Shown: positions 29,578 to 37,677, counted from the stretch's first letter. The stretch: 64,000 nucleotides of DNA from Aliisedimentitalea scapharcae (GCF_045277565.1 NZ_CP123584.1:434001-498000); one strand, 5' to 3'. The notes: a model not told the origin generated them from the sequence alone. Numbers and translations: made by a program.

Positions 29578-30626
29578 TGCGGCAGATGCTCCAGAAATGT
29601 TGCTTTGGCTCGGCCCCAGACAACGGAGTCGATATCAGTCAGGGTCGTCAGAGACGGCAACAATTGTGCGGCGTAGTCTTGTGAGCTTTCGACCGGCAGC
29701 ATTGAGGGCAGATTGTCGATTGCCATGACGTCCAGCACCGGATCTGTGGCAACGCGCAGCGCCGGTTTTTCCCAACTGGTGGCACGGTCGTAGACGGGGA
29801 CCGGGTTATAGTCGCTGTCCGGGTCACAGGCGACATCGCCGATGGCGCTCAATGTGCGATTTGCGTTCAGGGCGGTTTGCGGGACGAATACCGGAGTGCC
29901 CGGGCGTGCAAAAATGCAGTTCAGGAACAGGTCGTGATCCAGGATTTCGGGGAATGACCCGCCACTGGCTGTCTCTTCCATATCCCATTTGGTGACCGAA
30001 ATGCCCATCGCCTCGAATAGGTCCGCCGCGCCGGTGCCGACGCGGCCCAACGCGCCGATGACGATCGCCCGCGGGCGCGGTTTGCCGGTGGCTTCGACTT
30101 CGGTCAAAAGTTCTGCAACAAGAGTGTCCTTGCCGGGGTAAACACCAACGGGGCCGCAGATCTTGCCATGCTGTTGGGCCGCCCATGCCTTGAGCGTGAC
30201 AGCGGCACCGGCATATCCGGCCCAATACCCAAAGGCCGCGACACGGCGACCGGATTCGTCCACCAGATATTCCAGATCATAGAGCGTGCCGCCCCCGGCC
30301 TTGAACCGCTCCAACAGGGCCTTGCCGGAATGCTGCCCTTTGAAGGCGTGGCCAAACATGATGTGTTTGTGGGTCAGGGGGGTGCCGGTTTCGGGCAATT
30401 CCTTGAGACCAAAGATGATTGCGTCCAACGGGGCCTCGGGCCAGCTGTTTTCGGGCGCGATTTCACATCCGGCATCCACATAACCCTGTAGTGGAATTGC
30501 CCGGACCGAGCTTTCTTCGACGGTGACCCGGATACCGGCGTCCATCAGGGATTTGGCACCCTCGGGGGTCAGGCCAACACGTTCTTCATTTGGGCGTTGT
30601 TCCGCCCGGACCCAGAGATGTGTCAT
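29574..30626 (-). CDS. Saccharopine dehydrogenase, lysine-forming (Lys1) type
   Basis: A 350-residue enzyme of the alanine dehydrogenase/transhydrogenase fold interconverting lysine plus 2-oxoglutarate with saccharopine. The N-terminal segment (RAEQRPNEERVGLTP), FGLKELPE, and FGHAFKGQ are characteristic; DLEYLVDESGRRVAAFGYWAG follows. The NAD domain has VIGALGRVGTGA. I moved the start to the ATG at 30626, which has GGAAG 5 bp upstream, from an in-frame start at 30677 that would overlap the GST gene. It follows the GST gene by 10 bp and is coupled to the SemiSWEET gene. Confidence 0.9.
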   Translation of the reverse strand: MTHLWVRAEQRPNEERVGLTPEGAKSLMDAGIRVTVEESSVRAIPLQGYVDAGCEIAPENSWPEAPLDAIIFGLKELPETGTPLTHKHIMFGHAFKGQHSGKALLERFKAGGGTLYDLEYLVDESGRRVAAFGYWAGYAGAAVTLKAWAAQQHGKICGPVGVYPGKDTLVAELLTEVEATGKPRPRAIVIGALGRVGTGAADLFEAMGISVTKWDMEETASGGSFPEILDHDLFLNCIFARPGTPVFVPQTALNANRTLSAIGDVACDPDSDYNPVPVYDRATSWEKPALRVATDPVLDVMAIDNLPSMLPVESSQDYAAQLLPSLTTLTDIDSVVWGRAKATFLEHLPQ

Positions 30627-30636
30627 CTGTCTTCCT

Positions 30637-31257
30637 TTACAACATGCCTTTGGCGTAAACTGCGCGCACCGACGCACGGTTCTCCATCGCCGTCATGAAT
30701 TCCCTGATCTTGGGGAAGTTGTCCAGCTTTACTCCGTCGCCTTCTAGCCAGCTGGTAATGACATACAGGTAGCAATCCGCCAGGCTGACCGTGTCGCCCA
30801 GCACATATGGGCCACGCAATCCGAATTGCGTGATGTATTGGCAGGAGTCCGTCATGGTCTGGGGGACCTTGGCCTTCATGTCCTTGTAAGAGGAGGGTTG
30901 GCTGGCCCAACGGCTGCCGCGCATCTTGTGCGCGTGATTCACATGCATGGTCGAGGCGAGATAGAACATCACCTCGCGCATGCGGGCCGCTTTGATGGGA
31001 TCACTGGGACGCAGACCGGCGTCGGGATTCAGGTCTGCTATGAATTCCAGCAGTGCGCCGGTTTCGGTCAGGATCCCCCCATCGGCGACCAGGGCAGGGA
31101 CGCGGCCTTTGGGGTTGATTTGCTGGTAGCCCGAAGTGGTTTGCTCCTTGGCGGCGAAATCCACCTGGATCGGATCATAGGTCACCCCGGCTTCTTCCAG
31201 GGCGATGGCAACGGCGACCGAGATCGTGCCTGGTGCATAGTAAAGCTGCATGTTCAT
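30637..31257 (-). CDS. Glutathione S-transferase family protein
   Basis: A 206-residue two-domain GST: thioredoxin-like N-terminal domain (MQLYYAPGTISVAVAIALEE, then NPKGRVPALV and the glutathione-binding TETGALLEF) and an all-helical C-terminal domain with SLADCYLY. The ATG at 31257 follows GGGAGGGA by about 7 bp. Ten bp separate it from the saccharopine dehydrogenase gene, so it belongs to the same leftward operon. Its substrate is unknown; by context it may handle a reactive aldehyde, but that is a guess. Confidence 0.9.
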   Translation of the reverse strand: MNMQLYYAPGTISVAVAIALEEAGVTYDPIQVDFAAKEQTTSGYQQINPKGRVPALVADGGILTETGALLEFIADLNPDAGLRPSDPIKAARMREVMFYLASTMHVNHAHKMRGSRWASQPSSYKDMKAKVPQTMTDSCQYITQFGLRGPYVLGDTVSLADCYLYVITSWLEGDGVKLDNFPKIREFMTAMENRASVRAVYAKGML

Positions 31258-31279
31258 TTCTATCCCTCCCAAAGGGTGG

Positions 31280-31933
31280 TCAAAGATGGGTTTGCGCGTG
31301 ATGGCGCGCTGGGTGTTCCAGATGCGGAATGGCGTTGAACAGAACCGGGCTCAGGTGGTGATCAATCGGATGCAGGCGGTGCATGGAGGTGTTCATGATT
31401 GCAAGCGCTATCCGGGCCATATTCAGTGTGTCCAACCCCAATGCGCGTGCCATTACCATGGAAATCAACGCACCCGACGTGACAACCAATGCCGGACCGT
31501 CCCCAGCGGAAATTTCTGTCAGAACCGATCCAACGCGGGTTTCGAAGGCGTCCCAGGTTTCTGGCGGTGACTCGATTTCATTCTGCTGCCAGGCGTGAAA
31601 CACCCGGGGCAGATGCCGGACGAACCCTTCGCGTTCGGTGGGGATGGCAACCCCTTGTTGCTCTTCGAGCAATTGGGCGAGTGTAAAATATTCTATTTCG
31701 TTCAGCCGGGCATCCCGCACGATACCGTCGGCGACATTCATGCTGGATGCTGTTTCGATATGCCGGGTCAGGGTGCCGGAAAACACCCGGGGGTGATAGG
31801 CCCGGCTATCGCGCAAATAGGTGCCCAACCACTCCGCTTGCTGGTGACCCAATGCGCTTAGCTTGTCATAGCTGGCTTCATCGCGGGCCTGGGTATTGGC
31901 CTGACCATGGCGGACAAGGGTGATATGGGACAT
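31280..31933 (-). CDS. Histidine phosphatase family protein lacking the second catalytic His
   Basis: A 217-residue phosphoglycerate-mutase-like protein. The phosphohistidine motif LVRHGQANT (His9) and the Arg in SGTLTRHIETAS are present, as is the acid-bearing LNEIEYF. The second conserved His, normally in a VSHGG-like segment, is replaced: the sequence reads LVVTSGALISM with Ser153 in that place. The enzyme may therefore be weak, altered or non-catalytic. The ATG at 31933 was chosen because the upstream extension to 32152 overlaps the divergent gene. It is the first gene of the GST-saccharopine operon, 22 bp upstream of the GST. Confidence 0.85.
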   Translation of the reverse strand: MSHITLVRHGQANTQARDEASYDKLSALGHQQAEWLGTYLRDSRAYHPRVFSGTLTRHIETASSMNVADGIVRDARLNEIEYFTLAQLLEEQQGVAIPTEREGFVRHLPRVFHAWQQNEIESPPETWDAFETRVGSVLTEISAGDGPALVVTSGALISMVMARALGLDTLNMARIALAIMNTSMHRLHPIDHHLSPVLFNAIPHLEHPARHHAQTHL

Positions 31934-32113
31934 GAACCGGATTCCAAAAGACTGACGGGCAAGTTCTAGGGGAGGATGGGAGCCGGGACCAGAGGCGTTT
32001 TTGGCCGTCGTTGCGTCGAAAACACCAGTGGTGGTGTGTTTTGAGATTGCGGGAGCCACCGACGGGGATATTTTTGACCACAATACGATTGAATTCATGG
32101 CGAGGTGCGGGTG

Positions 32114-33310
32114 ATGCAGGTTGATGAGCAGCGGTTTCTGGCGGATTTGCACAGGTTGCGATCCTTTGGGGCATCAGGTGTCGGCAAGGGTGTGGTTCGG
32201 CCTGCGTATAGCGCCGCGGATGTGGCGGCGCGCACATGGTTGGCACAGCGTATTTCGGCAGCCGGGTTGGTGCCGCATTTTGACCCCCTGGGCAATCTGT
32301 TTGGATTGGCTGAGGGGCGGTCTTTGCTGGTTGGATCGCATAGCGACAGCCAACCCGAAGGCGGTTGGCTGGATGGGGCGCTGGGCGTAATTGCCGGATT
32401 GGAGATCGCCCGCGCCGCGCGTGCGGCTGGCGGACCTGCAGTGTCGGTGGTGAGTTTCCAGGATGAAGAGGGCCGGTTCGGGGTGACCACCGGATCAGAA
32501 GTCTGGAGCGGCAAGACCTCTTTGAAGGAGGCGGATCAGTTTATCGACAATACCGGAACGACGATGGCACAGGCGCGCGGCGTTCTGGCCGATGTGGCAC
32601 AGGACTTTTTGCCCCATGACAGGTTTAGCGGTTTTGTCGAGATGCACATCGAACAAGGCCCTGCGTTAGATCAGAGCGGCGAAAAGATCGGGGTCGTGAC
32701 CGATATTGTTGGCATTCGCGATATGAGGATCACCTTGGACGGGCAGCAGAACCACGCAGGCACGACTCCGATGGCGGTGCGCCAGGACGCGTTTCAGGCG
32801 CTTGCGACCTTTAACATGGAGCTGGCGCGGAGGTTTGCCAACGTCGTGACCCCTGCAACAGTCTGGACCATCGGACATGTGTCGCTGCATCCCAATGCAG
32901 CCTCGATCGTGCCCGGGCGGGTGCGGTTTTCCATGCAGTGGCGAGATGGGGATCTGGATCGACTGACCCGGATGGAACAGATCATACTGGAGCTGGCTAA
33001 AGAAATTGGCCAGCGCCACAGCGTAACAGTTTCCTTGGGGCCGGTGATGGGGATTGATCCCAAGCCGATGGATGTCAACATTCAGGCGGCCCTGGCGGTG
33101 GCAGCAACGGATCTGGCACCGGGTGTTTGGCGTAACATGACGTCAGGTGCCTTGCATGACGCAGCAAATATGGCGTCCGTTATGCCGGTGGGCATGCTGT
33201 TTGTTCCATCGATCAACGGGATCAGCCACGCCTTTGACGAGGACACGGACGAAGCGGATCTGGTCCTGGGTCTGCGTGTACTCGCCCGCGCGGTTCAGGC
33301 TCTGGCGTAG
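32114..33310 (+). CDS. M20-family amidohydrolase (allantoate amidohydrolase / N-carbamoyl amino acid hydrolase type)
   Basis: A 398-residue zinc/manganese-dependent hydrolase removing carbamoyl or ureido groups. Metal ligands follow the family pattern: His76 (GSHSDS), Asp87 (WLDGALG), Glu119 (QDEEGRF), His178 (EMHIEQG) and a late His in LHDAANMA. The lid domain has the HAGTTPM segment. Start at the ATG at 32114, 8 bp after GAGG; a GTG at 32105 is possible. It is divergent from the histidine-phosphatase operon with 180 bp between. Allantoate, ureidoglycolate or N-carbamoyl amino acids are all possible substrates. Confidence 0.9.
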   Translation: MQVDEQRFLADLHRLRSFGASGVGKGVVRPAYSAADVAARTWLAQRISAAGLVPHFDPLGNLFGLAEGRSLLVGSHSDSQPEGGWLDGALGVIAGLEIARAARAAGGPAVSVVSFQDEEGRFGVTTGSEVWSGKTSLKEADQFIDNTGTTMAQARGVLADVAQDFLPHDRFSGFVEMHIEQGPALDQSGEKIGVVTDIVGIRDMRITLDGQQNHAGTTPMAVRQDAFQALATFNMELARRFANVVTPATVWTIGHVSLHPNAASIVPGRVRFSMQWRDGDLDRLTRMEQIILELAKEIGQRHSVTVSLGPVMGIDPKPMDVNIQAALAVAATDLAPGVWRNMTSGALHDAANMASVMPVGMLFVPSINGISHAFDEDTDEADLVLGLRVLARAVQALA

Positions 33311-33522
33311 CCGCGCCGGATCATACGATTGCGATGTTGGTCTGCGGCGACCGAGGCGTCACGCAGGTTTCCATAGATACTGATGACACTTTGCCCGCCC
33401 CGTCCGGCAACCCCCCATTCGCGCAGAACCGAAACTTCGGAGAACAGGTTCATCGCCAGTTCGATCCGGTAAAACCGGGGTGCGCGGGTCGGGGTGCGAT
33501 TGTAAAGCAGACAGGTGGCCAT
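33295..33522 (-). CDS. WGR domain protein
   Basis: A 75-residue protein made of a single WGR domain: FYRIEL, then VLREWGVAGRGGQ in place of the canonical WGR, and a C-terminal RMIRRGYA. WGR domains occur in PARPs, MolR-type proteins and small stand-alone bacterial proteins and are thought to bind nucleic acid. It is convergent with the amidohydrolase gene; the two coding ends overlap by 16 bp. Confidence 0.8.
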   Translation of the reverse strand: MATCLLYNRTPTRAPRFYRIELAMNLFSEVSVLREWGVAGRGGQSVISIYGNLRDASVAADQHRNRMIRRGYARA

Positions 33523-33567
33523 ACACAGAATCTATCGCTCCCGATTCGGTGCCGCAAGAGGGTGCGT

Positions 33568-33966
33568 TCAGATGATGCCCAGAACCCTCAAGCCCAATCC
33601 AAGAGCCGAGAGGGATGCCAGCGCAAAGGCCAAGGTGCGCAGAACCGGAATTCCCAGAGCATAAATTACATAATGGGCGATCAGGCCGATGGTAAACGTC
33701 ATGGCCAATGTTCCGGGATAGCTGTCGTCGGGTCGGGTCAACATCGCGATGATCGCCAATGGGGCAAAGGCGACATAGGCTTCGACAGCGACGATGTGGG
33801 CCCGCATGGCGCGTTGTGCCCATGCGGACTGAGGAATGTCGTCCGGGCTGGGATTCGCCAGGCCGCCCATCAGCCCCCGCACCATGATTCGATCCAGGAT
33901 ATAGGGAACCCAGGCGATAGCGACCCAAAGACCGCTGAGGGCTGTGAAATACTGTAACTGCGTCAT
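33568..33966 (-). CDS. MAPEG family membrane protein
   Basis: A 132-residue protein with four predicted membrane helices and the MAPEG signature around WAQRAMRAHIVAVEAYVAF. Eukaryotic members act on eicosanoids and glutathione; the bacterial role is unknown. The ATG at 33966 follows AAGGAG. That ribosome binding site is the right-hand end of a perfect palindrome (separate entry), suggesting control of this gene. It lies 45 bp upstream of the WGR gene. Confidence 0.87.
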   Translation of the reverse strand: MTQLQYFTALSGLWVAIAWVPYILDRIMVRGLMGGLANPSPDDIPQSAWAQRAMRAHIVAVEAYVAFAPLAIIAMLTRPDDSYPGTLAMTFTIGLIAHYVIYALGIPVLRTLAFALASLSALGLGLRVLGII

Positions 33967-33975
33967 GACCGTCTC

Positions 33976-33995
33976 CTTGCGAAAATATTCGCAAG
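33976..33995 (-). promoter_or_regulatory. Perfect palindrome overlapping the MAPEG ribosome binding site
   Basis: On the minus strand CTTGCGAA, four bases TATT, TTCGCAAG, then GAG and the ATG. The 8-bp arms are perfect. The last bases of the right arm are the AAG of the AAGGAG ribosome binding site. It could be a DNA operator or an RNA hairpin that hides the site. Confidence 0.55.
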
Positions 33996-34077
33996 TGTAC
34001 GGGAAGAGGCGGCGTTCTCAAAATATGGCGTCGATGTCGCGCGTTGTAATGGCGTGGTATCCGGCAAGAACAAAAAT

Positions 34078-34098
34078 GGCCTGCCCGAGGGGCAGGCC
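34078..34098 (-). terminator. Terminator downstream of the RhlE-type helicase gene
   Basis: Perfect 9-bp stem GGCCTGCCC/GGGCAGGCC with a 3-base loop; on the minus strand it is followed by ATTTTTG. It closes the helicase unit before the MAPEG gene. On the plus strand GAGATTTTT follows, so it may work both ways. Confidence 0.8.
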
Positions 34099-34131
34099 GA
34101 GATTTTTGCCAGATGGTCTAATGTGACCGGA

Positions 34132-35346
34132 TCAGGCGGCCTTGCGCCCGCCTGCGGGCCGGCGCGACCGACGACGGTTGTTTTGTTGTGGCTTTGGTGC
34201 GGCTTTGGTTTGCTCAACAGCCCAGGGACGGCCGCTGGCCACGGGAATATCCTTGCCCATGGTTTTCTGAATCGCCTTGAGTTCGCCCATTTCACCGGGT
34301 GCGCAGAATGCGATCGCGGCCCCGTCGCGCCCGGCACGGGCCGTCCGGCCGATGCGGTGCACATAATTGTCAGGCACATTGGGAAGGTCAAAGTTGTAGA
34401 CGTGGCGTACATCCGGAATATCCAGGCCGCGGGCCGCCACATCAGTGGCGACCAGAACCCGGGTTTCGCCACATTTAAAACTGCGCAGGGCGCGTTCGCG
34501 TTGGCCTTGGGATTTGTTGCCATGCACCGACCCGGCGGCAAAACCGGCCTTTTCCAGCGCTTTCATCAGGCGTTCGGCACCGTGTTTGGTGCGCGAAAAC
34601 ACCAGCGCCAGCTCATCGCGGTGCGCATCCAGCAGCTCGATCAGCAGTTTGGTCTTTTCGGCCTGCGCGATAAAATGCACGGCCTGGGTCACCTTGTCGG
34701 CGGGTTTGCCCGGAGGTGCAGTTTCCACGCGCACCGGGTTGGTCAGATACGCAGCAGCGATTTCCGACATCTGTTTCGGCATGGTGGCCGAAAACAGCAT
34801 GGTCTGGCGTTCTTTTGGCAGCAGTGGTGCGATTCGGCGCAGCGCATGGATGAATCCGAGATCCAGCATCTGATCGGCTTCGTCCAGGATCAGAAACTGT
34901 GTCTGGTCCAGGCGCACGGCTTTGCGGTCCAACAGGTCAATCAGGCGGCCGGGGGTCGCGACCAGCAGATCCACGCCCTTTTGCAGGCGGTTGATCTGGG
35001 GATTGATCGACACGCCACCCACAACCAGGCTGACCCGGGTCGATGTGCCATCGGCATAAGATTTCAGGTTATCCACGATCTGGTTGGCCAGTTCGCGTGT
35101 GGGGGCCAGGATCAGCGCCCGCACGGATTTCGGGGCCGGACGCCCCTCCATCCGCTGAACTGCGCTGAGCAACGGCAGACCAAAGGCCAGTGTTTTGCCT
35201 GTCCCGGTCTGGGCCAGACCCATCACGTCACGTCCGTTCATGGCGTGGGGGATGGCTTTCTTCTGAATGGGTGTGGGTTCGGTGATCCCGAGACCTTCGA
35301 GATTGGCGATCAGGCGGGGGGTGAGCCCCAGCATATTAAATTCCAA
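34132..35346 (-). CDS. DEAD-box ATP-dependent RNA helicase, RhlE type
   Basis: A 404-residue helicase acting on structured RNA, with the Q motif (EPTPIQKKAIP), motif I AQTGTGKT, Ia PTRELANQI, II LILDEADQML, III FSATM, V ATDVAARGLDIP and VI HRIGRTARAG. A short basic tail (NNRRRSRRPAGGRK) follows. The likely start is TTG at 35346 with AAGGA 8 bp upstream, because LEFNMLGLTPRL matches the usual family N-terminus; an ATG at 35334 is the alternative. It is a single-gene unit bounded downstream by a terminator. Confidence 0.93.
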   Translation of the reverse strand: MEFNMLGLTPRLIANLEGLGITEPTPIQKKAIPHAMNGRDVMGLAQTGTGKTLAFGLPLLSAVQRMEGRPAPKSVRALILAPTRELANQIVDNLKSYADGTSTRVSLVVGGVSINPQINRLQKGVDLLVATPGRLIDLLDRKAVRLDQTQFLILDEADQMLDLGFIHALRRIAPLLPKERQTMLFSATMPKQMSEIAAAYLTNPVRVETAPPGKPADKVTQAVHFIAQAEKTKLLIELLDAHRDELALVFSRTKHGAERLMKALEKAGFAAGSVHGNKSQGQRERALRSFKCGETRVLVATDVAARGLDIPDVRHVYNFDLPNVPDNYVHRIGRTARAGRDGAAIAFCAPGEMGELKAIQKTMGKDIPVASGRPWAVEQTKAAPKPQQNNRRRSRRPAGGRKAA

Positions 35347-35811
35347 GAGCCGTGTCCTTTATCGGCGGGGCGGTTTGCACAAACCGCACAAATGACTAGC
35401 AGCGCCCCGGAATGGAGCGCCATCGCGTTGGTGTTGCGCAAAGCTCTGTCGCAGGGCCGAATTGCCCATACCCCGTCTTCGCGCTGACCCCCGCGTGAAT
35501 TGGGTATCAGTATATATGGTAGGTTTATGCTGCGCTGCCCTGTCTGGGCTATGGTGCCAAATGGCGCGCGGTCCGCTCACGCTGCGGACAAGGCATCCAA
35601 GGGCATATGGCGGCTGGCGCAGCGTTTGTCAACCTTGGTGCGTTGAGGTTGATTTATATGTCCTGTGCCATGCAATCGATGCATAGCGGGCAGTCTCAGG
35701 GACGTGTTGTCAGCCGGTGTATGGAAACATATCTGACCCTTTGTTCAGAAACAGGAACGAAATCACACACCATCGGGGAATACGCCCCGACCGAAGACAA
35801 GGACACGTCTC
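35347..35811. other. Divergent intergenic region between helicase and DUF1127 genes
   Basis: About 465 bp with no convincing gene. It must hold the promoters of the leftward helicase and rightward DUF1127 genes. A small stem (TCGGGG 35773-35778, CCCCGA 35785-35790) sits just before the DUF1127 ribosome binding site. An open frame at 35462-35686 has no ribosome binding site and no recognisable product. Confidence 0.55.
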
Positions 35812-36027
35812 ATGGCTCATACTACTTATATGCCGAACACCGGTTTTGGCCTGATAGCTCGCATGCGCGACGCTGTTGGCACGTTTTTTGCCACTCGGGC
35901 CCAGGCCGCCGAGTTCAACCGCACCTATTCAGAGCTGCAGGGGCTCAGTGATCGTGAATTGAATGACATCGGCATTCGTCGTTGCGATATTGCAGACCGC
36001 GTTCACAAGCACATCTACTGTAGCTGA
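35812..36027 (+). CDS. DUF1127 small Arg-rich protein
   Basis: A 71-residue protein with the C-terminal DUF1127 core: ELQGLSDRELNDIGIRRCDI. The ATG at 35812 follows AAGGA. Small DUF1127 proteins of alphaproteobacteria are stress-induced and take part in RNA metabolism; the Rhodobacter sphaeroides protein CcaF1 has about this size and is encoded upstream of small RNAs. A strong hairpin follows directly. No CCUCCUCCC-type loop of the CcsR small RNAs is visible downstream. Confidence 0.88.
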   Translation: MAHTTYMPNTGFGLIARMRDAVGTFFATRAQAAEFNRTYSELQGLSDRELNDIGIRRCDIADRVHKHIYCS

Positions 36028-36034
36028 TCCGGTT

Positions 36035-36068
36035 GGAACGGGGTGGACACAAATCCCACCCCGGTTCC
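36035..36068. terminator. Strong hairpin between the convergent DUF1127 and VWA genes
   Basis: A stem of 12 bp with one bulged base pairs 36035-36046 with 36056-36068, around a loop of about 9 bases. No T-run follows on the plus strand, so it may be a processing or stabilising structure, or a weak bidirectional terminator between the two convergent genes. Confidence 0.5.
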
Positions 36069-36082
36069 TGAACGGTCAATAT

Positions 36083-36859
36083 CTAGGTGGGTGACAACCG
36101 CACTTTTACCAACAATCGCTCTGGCCCGATCTGACCAATCAACGGGCATCCCAATGTCTCTTGCAAGGCGTCGGTCAGTTCTTCGACTGTTTGGGTTGAA
36201 ACGAACATCCCTCCGGTCCGGTCGGCCAGACACTTGGCGACGGTGTCTCCGTCGGCAAAAGCTGATTGTTCCGGATTGTCCCAGCCAAAGAAATCCACGA
36301 CAACCTTGAACCCGATGACATGTACGGTCAGATCCCGCCCGGTTTGTGCCAACGCGTCTCCCAGGGCGCAGGGGCGACCACCGCAGGTTTCGTTGCCATC
36401 CGTCACCAACACCACAATGCCGGGACGTCGTTCATAATCCAGTGTCTGGGCGGCGGCGTGAACGGACGCTGCCAGGGGGGTCATCCCGCTGGGGTTCAGT
36501 CTCTCGATTTCGTCTATGATCGGCTCGGCAGCCTGATCAACGGGACCAAAGCGCAGATCAATGTTGCTACAGGCATCTTTCGGACCCGGGCCATAGATCA
36601 ACAGACCCACTCTGCGATAAGGCGCGATCCGGGGCATAGCCTGACGAATGGCGCTGCGTGCGTCCACGATCCGGGTGGCTTCCTGGATGTCGAATCCGAT
36701 CTCCTGCATTGACGCAGACCCATCAAACACCAGCATGGCGTCGCGGGCGCAATCAGCAAGGGATTGCGCGGGATGGGCCAGTGCCCCACACATCAAAAGC
36801 GCGGCGGGAAGGTGAGAGAAAGCCATCTGATAAAGATAGGGCGTGGATTTCAATTTCAA
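36083..36859 (-). CDS. Exported von Willebrand factor A domain protein
   Basis: A VWA protein of about 258 residues. A signal-peptide-like N-terminus (hydrophobic HLPAALLMCGALAHPAQS) precedes a VWA domain with a complete metal-dependent adhesion site: DGSAS, Thr in SGMTPL and Asp in VTDGNE. Several cysteines in the domain suggest disulfides in the periplasm. The start is uncertain: TTG at 36859 has AAGGAGG 4 bp upstream and gives a Lys-containing N-terminus; GTG 36862 and ATG 36826 are alternatives. It is divergent from the ribosomal cluster. Ligand unknown. Confidence 0.82.
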   Translation of the reverse strand: MKLKSTPYLYQMAFSHLPAALLMCGALAHPAQSLADCARDAMLVFDGSASMQEIGFDIQEATRIVDARSAIRQAMPRIAPYRRVGLLIYGPGPKDACSNIDLRFGPVDQAAEPIIDEIERLNPSGMTPLAASVHAAAQTLDYERRPGIVVLVTDGNETCGGRPCALGDALAQTGRDLTVHVIGFKVVVDFFGWDNPEQSAFADGDTVAKCLADRTGGMFVSTQTVEELTDALQETLGCPLIGQIGPERLLVKVRLSPT

Positions 36860-36967
36860 CACGCCTCCTTTGGTGCGGGTCTGGGCGCGCGTCCATGACC
36901 CTGGCCAGGGCCATGGGTGTCTTACAAAACGCTTGGGCGTGCCAGTTTGAATCGGATGCAGGAAAGC

Positions 36968-36996
36968 TTGCATCAGCGGGACTGTGGGTCTATACG
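36968..36996 (+). promoter_or_regulatory. Candidate sigma-70 promoter for rplO
   Basis: TTGCAT (36968-36973), 17-bp spacer, TATACG (36991-36996), about 95 bp ahead of the rplO start. It would allow separate transcription of the distal ribosomal cluster, which here has no ribosomal gene directly upstream. Confidence 0.4.
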
Positions 36997-37093
36997 CCCA
37001 CGGTGGCCTGTCGGGTCACGAGAATCAACATCAAGAAAAGCCGTGGTTGACCCGTTAACGCTTCGGGGGTCACATCCGGCAAGGAGAAGCGAT

Positions 37094-37567
37094 ATGAAAC
37101 TGAACGAACTGCGCGACAATCCTGGCGCAACCAAAAAACGCATGCGCGTTGGCCGTGGCCCTGGGTCCGGCAAAGGTAAAATGGGTGGCCGTGGTATCAA
37201 AGGTCAAAAATCCCGTTCGGGTGTGGCAATCAATGGCTACGAAGGTGGCCAAATGCCTCTGTACCAGCGCCTGCCAAAGCGTGGTTTTAACAAGCCGAAC
37301 CGCAAAGAATTCGCCGTTATCAACCTGGGCCTGATCCAGAAATTCGTTGATGCTGGCAAACTGGACGGCGCGGCCGCGATCACCGAAGATGCGCTGATCG
37401 CATCCGGTCTGGTCCGCCGCAAACTGGACGGCATCCGCGTTCTGGCCAAAGGTGAAGTCACCGCCGCCCTGAACGTCGAAGTAACAGGTGCTTCGAAAGC
37501 TGCCGTTGAGGCAGTTGAGAAGGCAGGCGGCTCGCTGAAGGTCACTTCTGCGTCTGCGGCAGAGTAA
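37094..37567 (+). CDS. rplO: 50S ribosomal protein L15
   Basis: A 157-residue L15, clear from MKLNELRDNPGATKKRMRVG, the glycine-rich GRGPGSGKGKMGGRGIKG and the GYEGGQMPLYQRLPKRGF segment. The protein binds 23S rRNA in the large subunit. The ATG at 37094 has AAGGAG 8 bp upstream. In most bacteria rpmD and rpsE precede rplO; here the upstream neighbour is a divergent VWA gene, so the spc operon is broken at this point. Confidence 0.98.
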   Translation: MKLNELRDNPGATKKRMRVGRGPGSGKGKMGGRGIKGQKSRSGVAINGYEGGQMPLYQRLPKRGFNKPNRKEFAVINLGLIQKFVDAGKLDGAAAITEDALIASGLVRRKLDGIRVLAKGEVTAALNVEVTGASKAAVEAVEKAGGSLKVTSASAAE

Positions 37568-37620
37568 CGGCTTGTGAGCGGCACCTTTGCCGCTTACATA
37601 GGTCCCGAGTTTTCCATCAA

Positions 37621-37654
37621 CGCCGCCCGAGCCGGAAAACGGTTCCGGGCGGCG
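37621..37654 (+). terminator. Hairpin between rplO and secY
   Basis: Perfect 9-bp GC stem (CGCCGCCCG 37621-37629, CGGGCGGCG 37646-37654) with a partly paired inner loop, followed by only three T. It probably acts as a partial terminator or mRNA processing site that lowers secY and adk output relative to L15. Confidence 0.55.
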
Positions 37655-37677
37655 TTTGCATCTAGAGAGACCGATTA

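Noticed and set aside
31433..31500. Frameshift suspected in the histidine-phosphatase-like gene because the second His is missing
   Set aside because: The frame stays open with family-like sequence on both sides, so substitution is the simpler explanation.
34054..35487. A 477-residue plus-strand frame opposite the helicase gene
   Set aside because: Antisense shadow of a gene with all DEAD-box motifs.
35462..35686. Small frame between helicase and DUF1127 genes
   Set aside because: No start signal and no similarity to known small proteins; treated as non-coding.
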